A DNA stretch of 17,254 bases from Patescibacteria group bacterium UBA1875 (GCA_002338125.1 DDHN01000016.1:6964-24217); one strand, 5' to 3'. Shown: positions 1 through 8,222, numbered from the stretch's first letter. The notes: generated from the sequence alone by a model not told the origin. Numbers and translations: made by a program.

Positions 1-1543
1 TTTGAGCAAGTCGGACAATAAGGTGTTCGACTTCACTCGCAGCAACTGACATTAAATCAGCCAACTCGTCGACAACGATTACGATATAAGGGAGAGCCTC
101 TTCTCCTTTGGCTGCGTTATACTCAGCAATATTCCTTTTCCCTGCATCTTGGAGGGTTTTGTATCGTTTCTCCATCTCGACAACAGCCCATTTAAGGGCG
201 GAAACTGTTTTTTCTGGTTCTACTACTACTGGTGCAAGCAAGTGGGGAATGCCGTTATATGGTGATAGTTCTACTCTTTTAGGGTCAACAAGAATCATTT
301 TAAGTTGTTTTGGTGTGTTTTGGTAAAGCAAAGAAAGTAATATGGCATTAATACAAACCGACTTACCGGAACCGGTTGCTCCAGCAATTAATAAATGGGG
401 CATCCTGGTGATATCGGCAATCTGAGGATGACCGGAAACGTCTAATCCTAAAACAACAGAAAGGTTTGATCGTCTTTTTTCGAAGGTTTCAGATTCCATA
501 ATTGAACGCAGCCTGACAATAGCCGCTTCTTTATTCGGGACTTCTACCCCTACAAGAGACTTTCCTGGGATTGGAGCTTCGATCCTTATTGGGTGAGCGG
601 CCAGTGCGAGGGCTAAATCTCGATCAAGGTTTGTGATTTTATTTAGCTTCACTCCTTCATCAGGCTTAAGAGTATACTGGGTAACGGTTGGTCCGACATT
701 GACATCTCCCATAGCAACCTTAACAGAAAAGTTAGCTAGAGTTTTTTGGATAATTTCAGCACTTGATTTGATGTTCCCCGCATCTGGCTTTGTAGTAGTT
801 AAATCAAGGAGATCAAGGGCGGGAAAAAGCCAGCCAGAATCATCGCCTACAATCATCGGGCTTGGGGTTTTTTCTTCGTGCTTCTCTTTACGAAGCGGTT
901 GTTCTTTTTTGGTGCCCTCTGGCTCGTTTATCCTAATATCTCTTTTTTTGTCGATTAATTTTTCTTTTGAGGTGACCCTTTCTTTTTTAAGGGAATTTAT
1001 TAAATCCCTCAGAGAGGTATTTGAAGCCAAAAGAAAGAAAATAATTGCAAATGCTAAAAGAATAATAAAAGATAATAAAGGATTAAATAGTTTAGACATA
1101 AAAGACATTATGTAGTGTCCGGCAAGCCCCCCACCACTGCCAAGATCAGCAATGTATTTTGATTCCTCGTGGGGGATAAAAGCGTGAAACATTCCGGCGA
1201 ATGAAAGAATAAAACCGAAAAAACCTAAATAAGTGAATGGTGTTATTTCCAGTTTCTCGGGATAAAAAAGAGCAATCGAGAAAACGATTAATGCTATTGG
1301 GAATACAAAAATTGCCCAACCGATTACTTGGCGAGTGAAGTCGGCGACAGTTAGGCTGAAACTTCCGCCAATTCCGAATATTCCTAAAAGTATTATGACG
1401 GCAATAACAAAAAGGATGACCCCAGCAACTTCTCTGACAACTTTTTCACTGAGACCTGATGATTTAAATTTTCCTAAAAAACCTTTACTTGATTTTTTGT
1501 TTTTTGAGCCTTTCGGACGGCCCGGCCCTCTTCTTTTTGCCAT
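1..1543 (-). CDS. ftsK: DNA translocase FtsK/SpoIIIE, C-terminal part cut by the window edge
   Basis: FtsK is a membrane-anchored hexameric ATPase that pumps DNA at the division septum and helps resolve chromosome dimers. The visible 514 codons start with a very basic tail (MAKRRGPGRPKGSKNKK), followed by four hydrophobic segments at about residues 38-58, 72-94, 102-123 and 155-173. A charged linker (about 180-240) and the motor domain follow. Walker A is GATGSGKS (about 388-395) and Walker B is IVIVVDEL (D492, E493). The end of the motor and any gamma DNA-reading domain lie beyond base 1. The ATG at 1543 is the first start after an in-frame TAG and sits six bases after an extended -10 box, so the mRNA is probably leaderless. 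polA ends 35 bases upstream in the same direction. The assignment is secure from the motor motifs; the AT-hook-like tail is unusual. Confidence 0.95.
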   Translation of the reverse strand, partial: MAKRRGPGRPKGSKNKKSSKGFLGKFKSSGLSEKVVREVAGVILFVIAVIILLGIFGIGGSFSLTVADFTRQVIGWAIFVFPIALIVFSIALFYPEKLEITPFTYLGFFGFILSFAGMFHAFIPHEESKYIADLGSGGGLAGHYIMSFMSKLFNPLLSFIILLAFAIIFFLLASNTSLRDLINSLKKERVTSKEKLIDKKRDIRINEPEGTKKEQPLRKEKHEEKTPSPMIVGDDSGWLFPALDLLDLTTTKPDAGNIKSSAEIIQKTLANFSVKVAMGDVNVGPTVTQYTLKPDEGVKLNKITNLDRDLALALAAHPIRIEAPIPGKSLVGVEVPNKEAAIVRLRSIMESETFEKRRSNLSVVLGLDVSGHPQIADITRMPHLLIAGATGSGKSVCINAILLSLLYQNTPKQLKMILVDPKRVELSPYNGIPHLLAPVVVEPEKTVSALKWAVVEMEKRYKTLQDAGKRNIAEYNAAKGEEALPYIVIVVDELADLMSVAASEVEHLIVRLAQ

Positions 1544-1549
1544 ATACGT

Positions 1550-1558
1550 ATTCTATCA
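1550..1558 (-). promoter_or_regulatory. extended -10 promoter of ftsK (leaderless start predicted)
   Basis: Read on the minus strand, the sequence is TGA-TAGAAT, then ACGTAT, then the ATG. The six-base gap puts the expected +1 on the A of the start codon. No good -35 is visible (TTTCAA at 17-base spacing). The promoter fits inside the 35-base gap after polA, so ftsK can be transcribed independently of polA. Confidence 0.55.
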
Positions 1559-1578
1559 AAAGCAGCGGTAATTTGAAA

Positions 1579-4290
1579 TTATTTAAGTTCCCCCCAATTA
1601 TTTCCAATTGAAATTTTTGTTTTGATGGGGACAGAAAGATTTATAATATGATTCATTTTTTCTTCTACAAATACAGCTAATTCCTTAGCTTCTTTGGTCG
1701 GAACCTCAAAAACAAGTTCGTCATGGATTTGGAGTAGCAATTTGGCATTTGGAAATTTTTTTGGAAGGCTATTGGCAATATCAATCATGGCTAGCTTGAT
1801 AAGGTCAGCCGCTGTTCCCTGGACGGGCATGTTTATAGCCATTCTTTCTGCTGCCCCACGAACAGCAAAATTTTTTGAATTGATCTCTGGTAAATATCTT
1901 CTTCTTCCAAAGATAGTTTCCACATAGCCAACCTCCTTGGCTTGTTTGATTATATCTTCTGTGTATTTTTTGACTTGTGGGTGGATATCAAAATATCTAT
2001 CAATAAGTTTTTGTCCTTCTTCTCGTGAAACCCCAACTTGTTCTCTGAGCCCGTGAGCGGAAACGCCGTAAATAATCCCAAAATTAACTATTTTAGCTGC
2101 TCGACGCATAGATTTTGCTACCTTATCTTCTGGGACGGAGTATAGTTTTGCTGCTGTCTCTGTATGGATGTCTCGTTCTTCTTTAAATACTTTAATCATC
2201 TCCTGATCTTTTGCTATGTGGGCAATCACCCGAAGTTCTATTTGAGAATAATCGGCAGAGACAATTTTGGTGGAGTCGTTTGATATGAAGGCTTCACGAA
2301 TTTTTTTACCCATTTCTGTACGGGTAGGAATATTCTGAAGATTAGGATCGGTAGACGAGAGTCTCCCGGTTTGAGTAACCGTTTGATTGAAGGTGGTGTG
2401 AATTCTTTTAGTTTCTTTGTTTATTAATTTTGGCAAAACGTCAATATAGGTATTTTTTAGTTTGCTGAGCTCGCGGTATTCGATTATGTCATTTATTATT
2501 GGGTGGTGTCCCCGTAGTTTTTCGAGTTCTGGGGCAGCGGTAGAATATTTGCCTCCTTTTAGTTTTTTTAATTCTTTTAAGTCTTGAAGTTGTTCATGGA
2601 TTTTAAGTTTCTCGAAAAGTATTTTCTGTAATTGGATTGGTGAGGCAATATTGAATTCTTCTCCGGCTGTTTCATAGATTTTTTTTTCTATTTTAGATAT
2701 TTTTTGAGTAGTAATTTTTGAAAGTAAGTTTAGTTTTTCTTTATCAACTCTTATTCCGGTAAGCTCCATTTCGGCTAAGATTGGGATTAGCGGAAATTCA
2801 ATTTTTTTAGCTAAGGTTAAAAGTTCGGAACTGATTAGCTCTTTTTGAAGCTTATTACTGAGGCGAAGTGTCATATCGGCATCTTCACAAGCATATATAG
2901 TTGCTTTTTGAACTTCTATTTTGTCGAAAGTTATTTGTTCTTTTCCTGTACCAATAAGTTCTTCTATCTCGGTCATTCTGATCCCGAGTTCGGTTTGAGC
3001 TAAATTTTTAAGCTTTTGTCCCCGAACGGTAGGGTTTAAGAGATAGGCGGCAACCATGGTGTCGAAAGTGATGTTTGTAAGCTGAAAGCCAGCTCTTTTT
3101 AAAATTACGTAATCATATTTTAGGTTATGCCCGATTTTTCCAATTTTCTTCGAGCTAAGAATAGGGTTTAAGGCTTTTTTTACTATATCTATGGGAAGTT
3201 GCTTTCCGGAGTTGTGTCTTAGAGGGAGGTAAAAAGCCTCACCTTCATTAATCGCAAAAGAAATCCCTACAAGTTTTGCAATCATTTGATTTTTGGAGGT
3301 TGTTTCTGTGTCGATGGCAAATTTATTACTTTTTGCTAATTTTTTAGTGAGAGTTTCTAGATCTTTTTTGTTTGTGACCTGGGTATATTTTGCATTTTTA
3401 AGATGCTCTCTCTGATTTGAGCTTCCGTTGCTTTTAGGTATTTTATCGAAAAGGGACTTAAAGCCTAATTCGGTGAAAATTTTTGTTACTTCATTTTTAT
3501 CATATTCGGCCAGACAGCATTTTCCCAAATCCAGATTAATATCAAGATTGGTTTCGATTCGGGAAAGTTTTTGGGATAAATAGGCTTTATCCTTATCCTT
3601 TTTTAACCTTTTTGCTATTGCTGGTTTAATGTCTTTAAGGTTGCGATAAACATTATTCAGGGTTTGATAGCGTCCAATTAGTTCCGTGGCGGTTTTTTCT
3701 CCGATTCCACTAACTCCAGGAATATTATCGGAGGGGTCACCCTTAAGGGCTCGAAAGTCAACTAATTGCTTAGGAGGAAGATTATATCTTTCTCGAACTT
3801 TTTTTTCGTCGTAAATAATCGTATCTGTAAAGCCACGTCGCATAGTATATACTTTGGTTTTCTCATCTACTAGTTGGAGTTCATCCATATCGCCAGTGAC
3901 GATATAGCTTTCGATATTTTTGGGAACATTCTTTACAATCGTGCCAATTACATCATCTGCCTCATAGCCCTCCATTGATAGTAAAGGGATATTAAAAGCA
4001 GAGATAATATCTTTTGTTCGCTCAATTTGTTGCCCTAGATCTTCGGGTCTTTCCTTGCGGTTGGCTTTATATTTGGTATAAGATTCGTGGCGTTTAGTTT
4101 TGCCGGGTAGGTCATAGGCAACTACGACAAATTCAGGGTCTAGCTCTTTTAGAACATTAAGTAAGATAACCGTAAAGCCGTAAACAGCATTAACAATCTC
4201 TCCATTTTTGGTCGTTAAGGGAGGTATAGCGTGGTAGGCTCGATGAATTAAGGCATGACCGTCAATTACAACCAAATGTTCTTTTTTCAT
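1579..4290 (-). CDS. polA: DNA polymerase I with 5' nuclease, proofreading and polymerase domains
   Basis: Pol I fills gaps in repair and removes Okazaki primers. The 903 residues match a full-length bacterial enzyme. The 5' nuclease domain (about 1-290) keeps its acidic residues (D10, D60, E110-A-D-D, D134/D136, D185/D188) and the helix-hairpin-helix near GVSGIGEKTA. The 3'-5' exonuclease has all three motifs: DTETTS with D327 and E329, GHNLKYD, and YACEDAD. Proofreading therefore looks active, unlike in Taq-type enzymes. The polymerase domain shows motif A DYSQIELRV (D680), motif B RRAAKIVNFGIIYG, and motif C HDELVFEV (D857, E858). The ATG at 4290 lacks a clear Shine-Dalgarno and sits six bases after TGC-TAAAAT, suggesting a leaderless mRNA. 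rpoD lies upstream in the same direction, separated by a terminator. Very sure. Confidence 0.98.
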   Translation of the reverse strand: MKKEHLVVIDGHALIHRAYHAIPPLTTKNGEIVNAVYGFTVILLNVLKELDPEFVVVAYDLPGKTKRHESYTKYKANRKERPEDLGQQIERTKDIISAFNIPLLSMEGYEADDVIGTIVKNVPKNIESYIVTGDMDELQLVDEKTKVYTMRRGFTDTIIYDEKKVRERYNLPPKQLVDFRALKGDPSDNIPGVSGIGEKTATELIGRYQTLNNVYRNLKDIKPAIAKRLKKDKDKAYLSQKLSRIETNLDINLDLGKCCLAEYDKNEVTKIFTELGFKSLFDKIPKSNGSSNQREHLKNAKYTQVTNKKDLETLTKKLAKSNKFAIDTETTSKNQMIAKLVGISFAINEGEAFYLPLRHNSGKQLPIDIVKKALNPILSSKKIGKIGHNLKYDYVILKRAGFQLTNITFDTMVAAYLLNPTVRGQKLKNLAQTELGIRMTEIEELIGTGKEQITFDKIEVQKATIYACEDADMTLRLSNKLQKELISSELLTLAKKIEFPLIPILAEMELTGIRVDKEKLNLLSKITTQKISKIEKKIYETAGEEFNIASPIQLQKILFEKLKIHEQLQDLKELKKLKGGKYSTAAPELEKLRGHHPIINDIIEYRELSKLKNTYIDVLPKLINKETKRIHTTFNQTVTQTGRLSSTDPNLQNIPTRTEMGKKIREAFISNDSTKIVSADYSQIELRVIAHIAKDQEMIKVFKEERDIHTETAAKLYSVPEDKVAKSMRRAAKIVNFGIIYGVSAHGLREQVGVSREEGQKLIDRYFDIHPQVKKYTEDIIKQAKEVGYVETIFGRRRYLPEINSKNFAVRGAAERMAINMPVQGTAADLIKLAMIDIANSLPKKFPNAKLLLQIHDELVFEVPTKEAKELAVFVEEKMNHIINLSVPIKTKISIGNNWGELK

Positions 4291-4296
4291 ACTTCT

Positions 4297-4305
4297 ATTT
4301 TAGCA
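4297..4305 (-). promoter_or_regulatory. extended -10 promoter of polA (leaderless start predicted)
   Basis: The minus strand reads TGC-TAAAAT, then AGAAGT, then the polA ATG. The predicted +1 is the A of the start codon. It lies between the rpoD terminator and polA, so polA should have its own transcript. No -35 resembling TTGACA is seen at 16-18 bases. Confidence 0.55.
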
Positions 4306-4323
4306 TGGGCAGATTGGATATAA

Positions 4324-4357
4324 ACAAAAAGGGCAGGAAAAATCCTGCTCTTTTTGT
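4324..4357 (-). terminator. intrinsic terminator after rpoD
   Basis: A stem of about 14-15 bp (ACAAAAAGAGCAGGA on the minus strand) closes on a four-base loop. It contains one G-U pair and its A/T-rich base gives a U-run when read on the minus strand. It lies about 75 bases after the rpoD stop and just before the polA promoter. A second, weaker 7-bp hairpin (4361-4367 with 4376-4382) sits between it and rpoD. The stem is symmetrical enough to work in both directions, but only minus-strand genes are present. Confidence 0.85.
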
Positions 4358-4429
4358 ACCAGCGGCAAAAAGTGTTGTCGCTCCCCCTTGCTTCTATAGT
4401 AGGCTATAAGTCCATATTAGGCAATAATT

Positions 4430-5503
4430 TTAGCCCAAATAATCTTTTAGCTTTTTTGAATCCCGATGCTTTTTAAGTTTAGAGAGAGCCTTGGCTTCAA
4501 TTTGTCTGATTCTCTCTCTAGTAACCCCAAATTCTTGACCAGTTTCTTCTAGTGTATGAGAGCGACCGCTTTCCAAGCCAAAACGCATTTTTAATATTTT
4601 TTGTTCCCGCGGAGTCAGTAGCGACAAAACTTCGGTAATATGTTCTTTAAGAAGCTCATAAGCTGCAGCCTCATCTGGTGTTTGCGAGTCTTGATCCTCA
4701 ATAAAGTCAGCAAGAACCGAATCTTCTTCTTCACCTACCGGTGATTCTAGCGGAATTGTGTCTTGTGAAATTTTAATCATATTATTAACCTTATCGACAT
4801 CTATCTCCATCTCAGCGGCAATTTCTTCTGGCATTGGCTCACGACCAAGCTCTTGAACGAGTTGTCTTTGGACTCGGATCATTTTATTAATCGATTCCAC
4901 CATATGAACAGGAATCCTGATAGTTCTTGATTGGTCAGCAATTGCTCTGGTTATGGCTTGTCGGATCCACCAAGTAGCATAGGTAGAGAATTTAAAACCT
5001 CTTTTGTAGTCGAACTTTTCTACGGCTCGCAGAAGACCAGTGTTCCCTTCTTCAATTAAATCCAGAAGGTCGAGTCCTCTGCCAATGTATCTTTTAGCGA
5101 TGGAAACAACAAGCCTTAGGTTGGCTTCGGCCAATTCTTTTTTTGCTCGCTTATCACCTTTTTCTATCCTTTTGGCAAGTTCAACTTCTTTTGCTTGATC
5201 GATAAGAGGGATTTTGCCAATTTCTCGCAAATACATTCGCACCGAATCATCAGCCAACCCCGTGAGATCCATATTTTGACTTGTGTCTTCTTCTTCGTTG
5301 TCATCACTGCCCCAAATTAATTCTTGACGATTATCAGTCACTTCCACCCCTTCGTCTAGCAAGATTGCGTAGAGCTCGTCTATTTTCTCGATATTATCTT
5401 CGATATCGGGAACGGCCGAGAGTATTTCTTCCTGAGAGACGAAGCCTTGAACTTTCCCTTTTTTTATTAAGCCCTGGATCTCTTTGCTGTATTTTTCAGG
5501 CAC
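4430..5503 (-). CDS. rpoD: primary RNA polymerase sigma factor (sigma 70 / SigA)
   Basis: This is the housekeeping sigma factor that directs RNA polymerase to -10/-35 promoters. The 357 residues are close to Gram-positive SigA in length. Domains in order: a region 1.1-like N-terminus (about 8-55), an acidic linker, region 1.2 (DSVRMYLREIGKIPLI, about 86-101), and region 2 (about 120-195). Region 2 includes RLVVSIAKRYIGRGL, core-binding DLIEEGN, and the melting and -10 recognition helix FSTYATWWIRQAITRAI. Region 3 (about 200-275) and region 4 follow, with the -35 reading helix-turn-helix TLEETGQEFGVTRERIRQIE (about 317-336). The start is GTG at 5503, chosen because AGGAGG lies six bases upstream. 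That Shine-Dalgarno overlaps the TAG of dnaG, so the two genes are translationally coupled. A hairpin terminator ends the unit. Very sure. Confidence 0.98.
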   Translation of the reverse strand: MPEKYSKEIQGLIKKGKVQGFVSQEEILSAVPDIEDNIEKIDELYAILLDEGVEVTDNRQELIWGSDDNEEEDTSQNMDLTGLADDSVRMYLREIGKIPLIDQAKEVELAKRIEKGDKRAKKELAEANLRLVVSIAKRYIGRGLDLLDLIEEGNTGLLRAVEKFDYKRGFKFSTYATWWIRQAITRAIADQSRTIRIPVHMVESINKMIRVQRQLVQELGREPMPEEIAAEMEIDVDKVNNMIKISQDTIPLESPVGEEEDSVLADFIEDQDSQTPDEAAAYELLKEHITEVLSLLTPREQKILKMRFGLESGRSHTLEETGQEFGVTRERIRQIEAKALSKLKKHRDSKKLKDYLG

Positions 5504-5513
5504 CTTAAACCTC

Positions 5514-7271
5514 CTAACTAATTTTCTGTTCTTCTAAAAGAACTTTATTTAACTTCTCCAAAGTCTCCTTAGACTTTTTGATATTTTGTGACTCTTCGTA
5601 CTTTTTTATAAGCGTTGAAAGCTCTTCTTTTTTCTTTTGAAGCGAAATCTTTTTTATTCTTTTAACACTAAAATATATTTCCTCGGCTTTTTTCTCTTCG
5701 TCAAGATCAGAGAATTCGTTTTCAGCCGCTAGGATATAGTGCTTAAAAGTTTCGCTGTCTCCTTTATTTAAGGAGGATAAAAACTTGCTTTCCGAAAAGT
5801 CTCCTTTTTCGTTATAGTATTTTAACATTTTTTTATAAAACTTTCTTGTTTCTGTGCTAGAGAAGTCTTTTGCACTTAGGATTGATTCAATAAAGTCTAG
5901 GTAATTAGGGAACAATGCGGCTAAACCCAAAACACTTTTTTCGAGTATCTCGTTATAGTTTTTTTCTTCCTTTTTTACCTCAATAGCTTTTGTCCTTTTT
6001 TCTTTGGGCATCGAAATGTTTTTAAGGGCAGCAACAACACTTGTTTCGTCAACTAGTAGTTCATTTGCTAGTCTTTTAATGTAGCTATCTCGTTCAATAC
6101 TATCGTGAATTCTTTTAATGACTGGCAATAAATCTCGGGCAATATATTTTTTACCTAAGGCATCTTTTTTATTGTGTTTTTTCAATGCTTCATCAAACAA
6201 ATAATCGATTACGTATTTTGATTCTTTTACGGCTCTTTTCCAGGCTTGAGGTTTAGCAATAGCAATATCGCCAGGGTCCTTGCCTTCTGGCAAAGTGATG
6301 ACTTTGATATTGAAATCCATCATTAATGCTAACTCAATTGCTCTTCGTGTTGCTTCGCTACCAGCAAAATCAATATCAAAAGAAAGTTTAATATTTTTTG
6401 TGAATCTACTAATTATTTTTAGTTGATTTTCAGTTAAGGCGGTACCTCCCGGAGCTACAACATTTTTGACTCCTGCTTGATAGGAGGCAATCACATCCAT
6501 CATTCCTTCAGTAATAATAACATAATCGAGCTTCCGGATATGTTCTTTGGCAAGATCCAAGCCATAAAGAATATTTGATTTTGAATAAATTGGAGTTTCT
6601 GGGGTGTTGATATATTTTGGAAGAGAATCATCAAGGGCTCTTGCAGAGAAAGCTACTACTTGACCAGATATGTTGCGAATCGGAAACATCAGGCGCCCCC
6701 AAAAGAAGTCCTGATAAGAATTGTTTCTAACAGTAGCTAATCCGGCTTGCCCCAAGTCTTTTTGACTTATGTTGTGTTTTTTTAATTCTTTTAAAAGAGC
6801 ATCTTTTTTTTTCGGTGAATAACCTAGATAAAAGTCTTCTATTGTTGATTCGTTTATCTTTCTTTTTTTAATAAAATATTCTTTTGCGATTTTCCCCTGA
6901 CCTGATGTTAGGTTGGCATGGTAATAGTCAGTAGCCAATTCATTCGCAAAATAAAGGATATTCTTTGTCTTGTCGGCTTCGTAGCTTCTATTTTCTAATT
7001 TTACTCCTGCTTGATTGGCTAGCTTTTTAACAGCTTCGCCAAAAGATAATCCCTCAACTTTTTCCATAAACGAGAATATGTCTCCGCCCTCACCACAAGC
7101 TCCAAAACAATGCCAAATTTGTTTCTCGGGAGAAACCATAAATGAGGGAGTCTTTTCATTATGAAAAGGACAGAGCCCTTTATAGTTTCGGCCGGCCTTT
7201 TTAAGCTGAACGTATCCCCCTACTAGCTCAACAATATCGATACGATTTTTTATCTCTTCAAGTTCGTTCAA
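5514..7271 (-). CDS. dnaG: DNA primase DnaG
   Basis: DnaG makes the RNA primers for DNA replication. Its 585 residues are normal for the family. The N-terminal zinc domain has C34-P-F-H37 and then C55-F-G-A-C59, so the second cysteine pair is spaced C-x3-C rather than the usual C-x2-C. The core continues to the TOPRIM fold, with E255 in ITEGMMD and the metal-binding D299/D301 in SFDIDFAG. The C-terminal part (about 430-585) is rich in charged helices and would carry the helicase-binding domain. The start is TTG at 7271, with AAGG seven bases upstream. A TATAAT at 7291-7296 lies in the 33-base gap after the phosphoribosyltransferase gene. rpoD follows with its Shine-Dalgarno overlapping the dnaG stop, the classic dnaG-rpoD pair. 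Function is secure; the finger spacing is the only oddity. Confidence 0.97.
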   Translation of the reverse strand: MNELEEIKNRIDIVELVGGYVQLKKAGRNYKGLCPFHNEKTPSFMVSPEKQIWHCFGACGEGGDIFSFMEKVEGLSFGEAVKKLANQAGVKLENRSYEADKTKNILYFANELATDYYHANLTSGQGKIAKEYFIKKRKINESTIEDFYLGYSPKKKDALLKELKKHNISQKDLGQAGLATVRNNSYQDFFWGRLMFPIRNISGQVVAFSARALDDSLPKYINTPETPIYSKSNILYGLDLAKEHIRKLDYVIITEGMMDVIASYQAGVKNVVAPGGTALTENQLKIISRFTKNIKLSFDIDFAGSEATRRAIELALMMDFNIKVITLPEGKDPGDIAIAKPQAWKRAVKESKYVIDYLFDEALKKHNKKDALGKKYIARDLLPVIKRIHDSIERDSYIKRLANELLVDETSVVAALKNISMPKEKRTKAIEVKKEEKNYNEILEKSVLGLAALFPNYLDFIESILSAKDFSSTETRKFYKKMLKYYNEKGDFSESKFLSSLNKGDSETFKHYILAAENEFSDLDEEKKAEEIYFSVKRIKKISLQKKKEELSTLIKKYEESQNIKKSKETLEKLNKVLLEEQKIS

Positions 7272-7290
7272 AGTTATACCTTGTGATGTG

Positions 7291-7319
7291 ATTATAGCTT
7301 AATATTAAATTTTTTTGAA
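7291..7319 (-). promoter_or_regulatory. promoter of dnaG-rpoD
   Basis: On the minus strand a perfect -10 TATAAT (7296-7291) is preceded at 17 bases by TTCAAA, a four-of-six match to TTGACA. The predicted +1 at 7284 gives a 13-base leader holding the AAGG Shine-Dalgarno and ending at the TTG start. The -35 lies inside the end of the phosphoribosyltransferase gene. Confidence 0.55.
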
Positions 7320-7937
7320 CTTTTTTAGGGTGTTTTTAACTTCTTGGTCTGTTATTTGAGGAAAATCTTTAAAATATTGTCCTACTGAAAAGAAATTATC
7401 ATTTTTTTTAAGGCAAATCACTTTATTCGTTTCAAATTTATCTTCGATAAGTTCAGTTGGGCAAACGGCAGCAGCAATTATGATTTTTGAGGGTCTTAAT
7501 ATTTTTACAAAATCTACTGCGGCCACCATGGTGTTACCGGTAGCTATGCCATCATCAACTAAAATGGCTGCCCGGTTGGTTAAAGAAGGATACTTCAAAC
7601 TTCCTCGATAGGTCTTTAATCTTCTATATAGTTCTTTTTTTTCTTTCTTTATAATTTGTTCAATTCGAAAGGGATCTAGCCCTAAATTTTCAGCTGTTTC
7701 CCAGTCTATAATCTCTGTTTCCCCTGGTGCGATAGCCCCGAAACCGAACTCTGGATTAGTTGGTACGCCTAGTTTTCTGACTACCAAAACATCAAAAGGG
7801 CAAGATAATATTTCGGCAACAGGTGCTGCCATCACTACTCCACCGCGAGCCAAACCAAATACCACCGGCTTGCTTGTTTTTAGTTTAGATATTTCCAACC
7901 CTAATTTTTTACCAGCTTCATTTCGGTTTTGAAACAT
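7305..7937 (-). CDS. phosphoribosyltransferase domain protein (COG1926-like)
   Basis: The 210 residues form a type I phosphoribosyltransferase fold. The PRPP-binding loop is AILVDDGIATGNTM (about 124-137), and the N-terminal loop is FGLARGGVVMAAPVA (about 27-41). A VVRKLGVPTNPEFGFGAI stretch is typical of the predicted phosphoribosyltransferases of COG1926. These bind PRPP, but their true substrate is not established and I do not assign one. The start is ATG at 7937, with GGAG six bases upstream. An extended -10 (TGT-TAGATT) places the predicted transcript start on the first base of GGAG. dnaG follows 33 bases downstream with its own promoter, so the two need not share a role. Family is confident; specific function is unknown. 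Confidence 0.85.
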   Translation of the reverse strand: MFQNRNEAGKKLGLEISKLKTSKPVVFGLARGGVVMAAPVAEILSCPFDVLVVRKLGVPTNPEFGFGAIAPGETEIIDWETAENLGLDPFRIEQIIKKEKKELYRRLKTYRGSLKYPSLTNRAAILVDDGIATGNTMVAAVDFVKILRPSKIIIAAAVCPTELIEDKFETNKVICLKKNDNFFSVGQYFKDFPQITDQEVKNTLKKFKKI

Positions 7938-7953
7938 AAAAGGCTCCGATATT

Positions 7954-7962
7954 AATCTAACA
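7954..7962 (-). promoter_or_regulatory. extended -10 promoter of the phosphoribosyltransferase gene
   Basis: The minus strand reads TGT-TAGATT, then AATATC, then GGAGCCTTTT and the ATG. The predicted +1 is the first G of the Shine-Dalgarno, giving a 10-base leader. A weaker TATAAT-like match lies further upstream near 7982-7988. Confidence 0.45.
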
Positions 7963-7998
7963 GGCTAGCAGAACGAAGTCATTATAATTTCAAACAAA

Positions 7999-8172
7999 TT
8001 ATTTTTTCTTTACAACGGTAATGGTTGCAAAAATTACAAAGCCAACCCCGAGGCCAATCATGGTCCCAGCGGCAATGTTGTTTATAAGGAAGCCAACCCC
8101 GACACCAGTCAAAACGCCGGCTGGTACAAACAACGCACCATATTTGTCTTCGTTATTCTTTTTATCAGCCAT
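7999..8172 (-). CDS. small hypothetical membrane protein, 57 residues
   Basis: The ORF starts at ATG 8172 and ends with TAA at 7999-8001. It encodes a charged N-terminus (MADKKNNEDK) followed by two glycine-rich hydrophobic stretches (about 13-31 and 34-54) that share a GVGF motif, then a KKK tail. The shape suggests a small hairpin of two membrane spans, with the charged ends probably in the cytoplasm. A strong Shine-Dalgarno (AAGGAGG) lies just upstream and a TATAAT sits correctly before it, so expression is credible despite the small size. It is the last minus-strand gene before the plus-strand accessory block. I do not recognise a family and assign no function. Confidence 0.72.
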   Translation of the reverse strand: MADKKNNEDKYGALFVPAGVLTGVGVGFLINNIAAGTMIGLGVGFVIFATITVVKKK

Positions 8173-8187
8173 AATTCCTCCTTGATT

Positions 8188-8193
8188 ATTATA
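8188..8193 (-). promoter_or_regulatory. -10 box of the 57-residue membrane protein gene
   Basis: A perfect TATAAT on the minus strand is followed by AATCAA, then GGAGGAATT and the ATG. The predicted +1 is the first G of GGAGG, giving a nine-base leader. A weak -35 (TTAACT) lies about 16 bases upstream. The box is not an extended -10 (TAG precedes it). Confidence 0.5.
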
Positions 8194-8222
8194 CTAAATA
8201 TTAGTTCTAAGTTAAGTATTAA

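Noticed and set aside
633..1115. 160-codon plus-strand ORF
   Set aside because: It is antisense to the membrane and linker region of ftsK, with no domain or ribosome-binding site.
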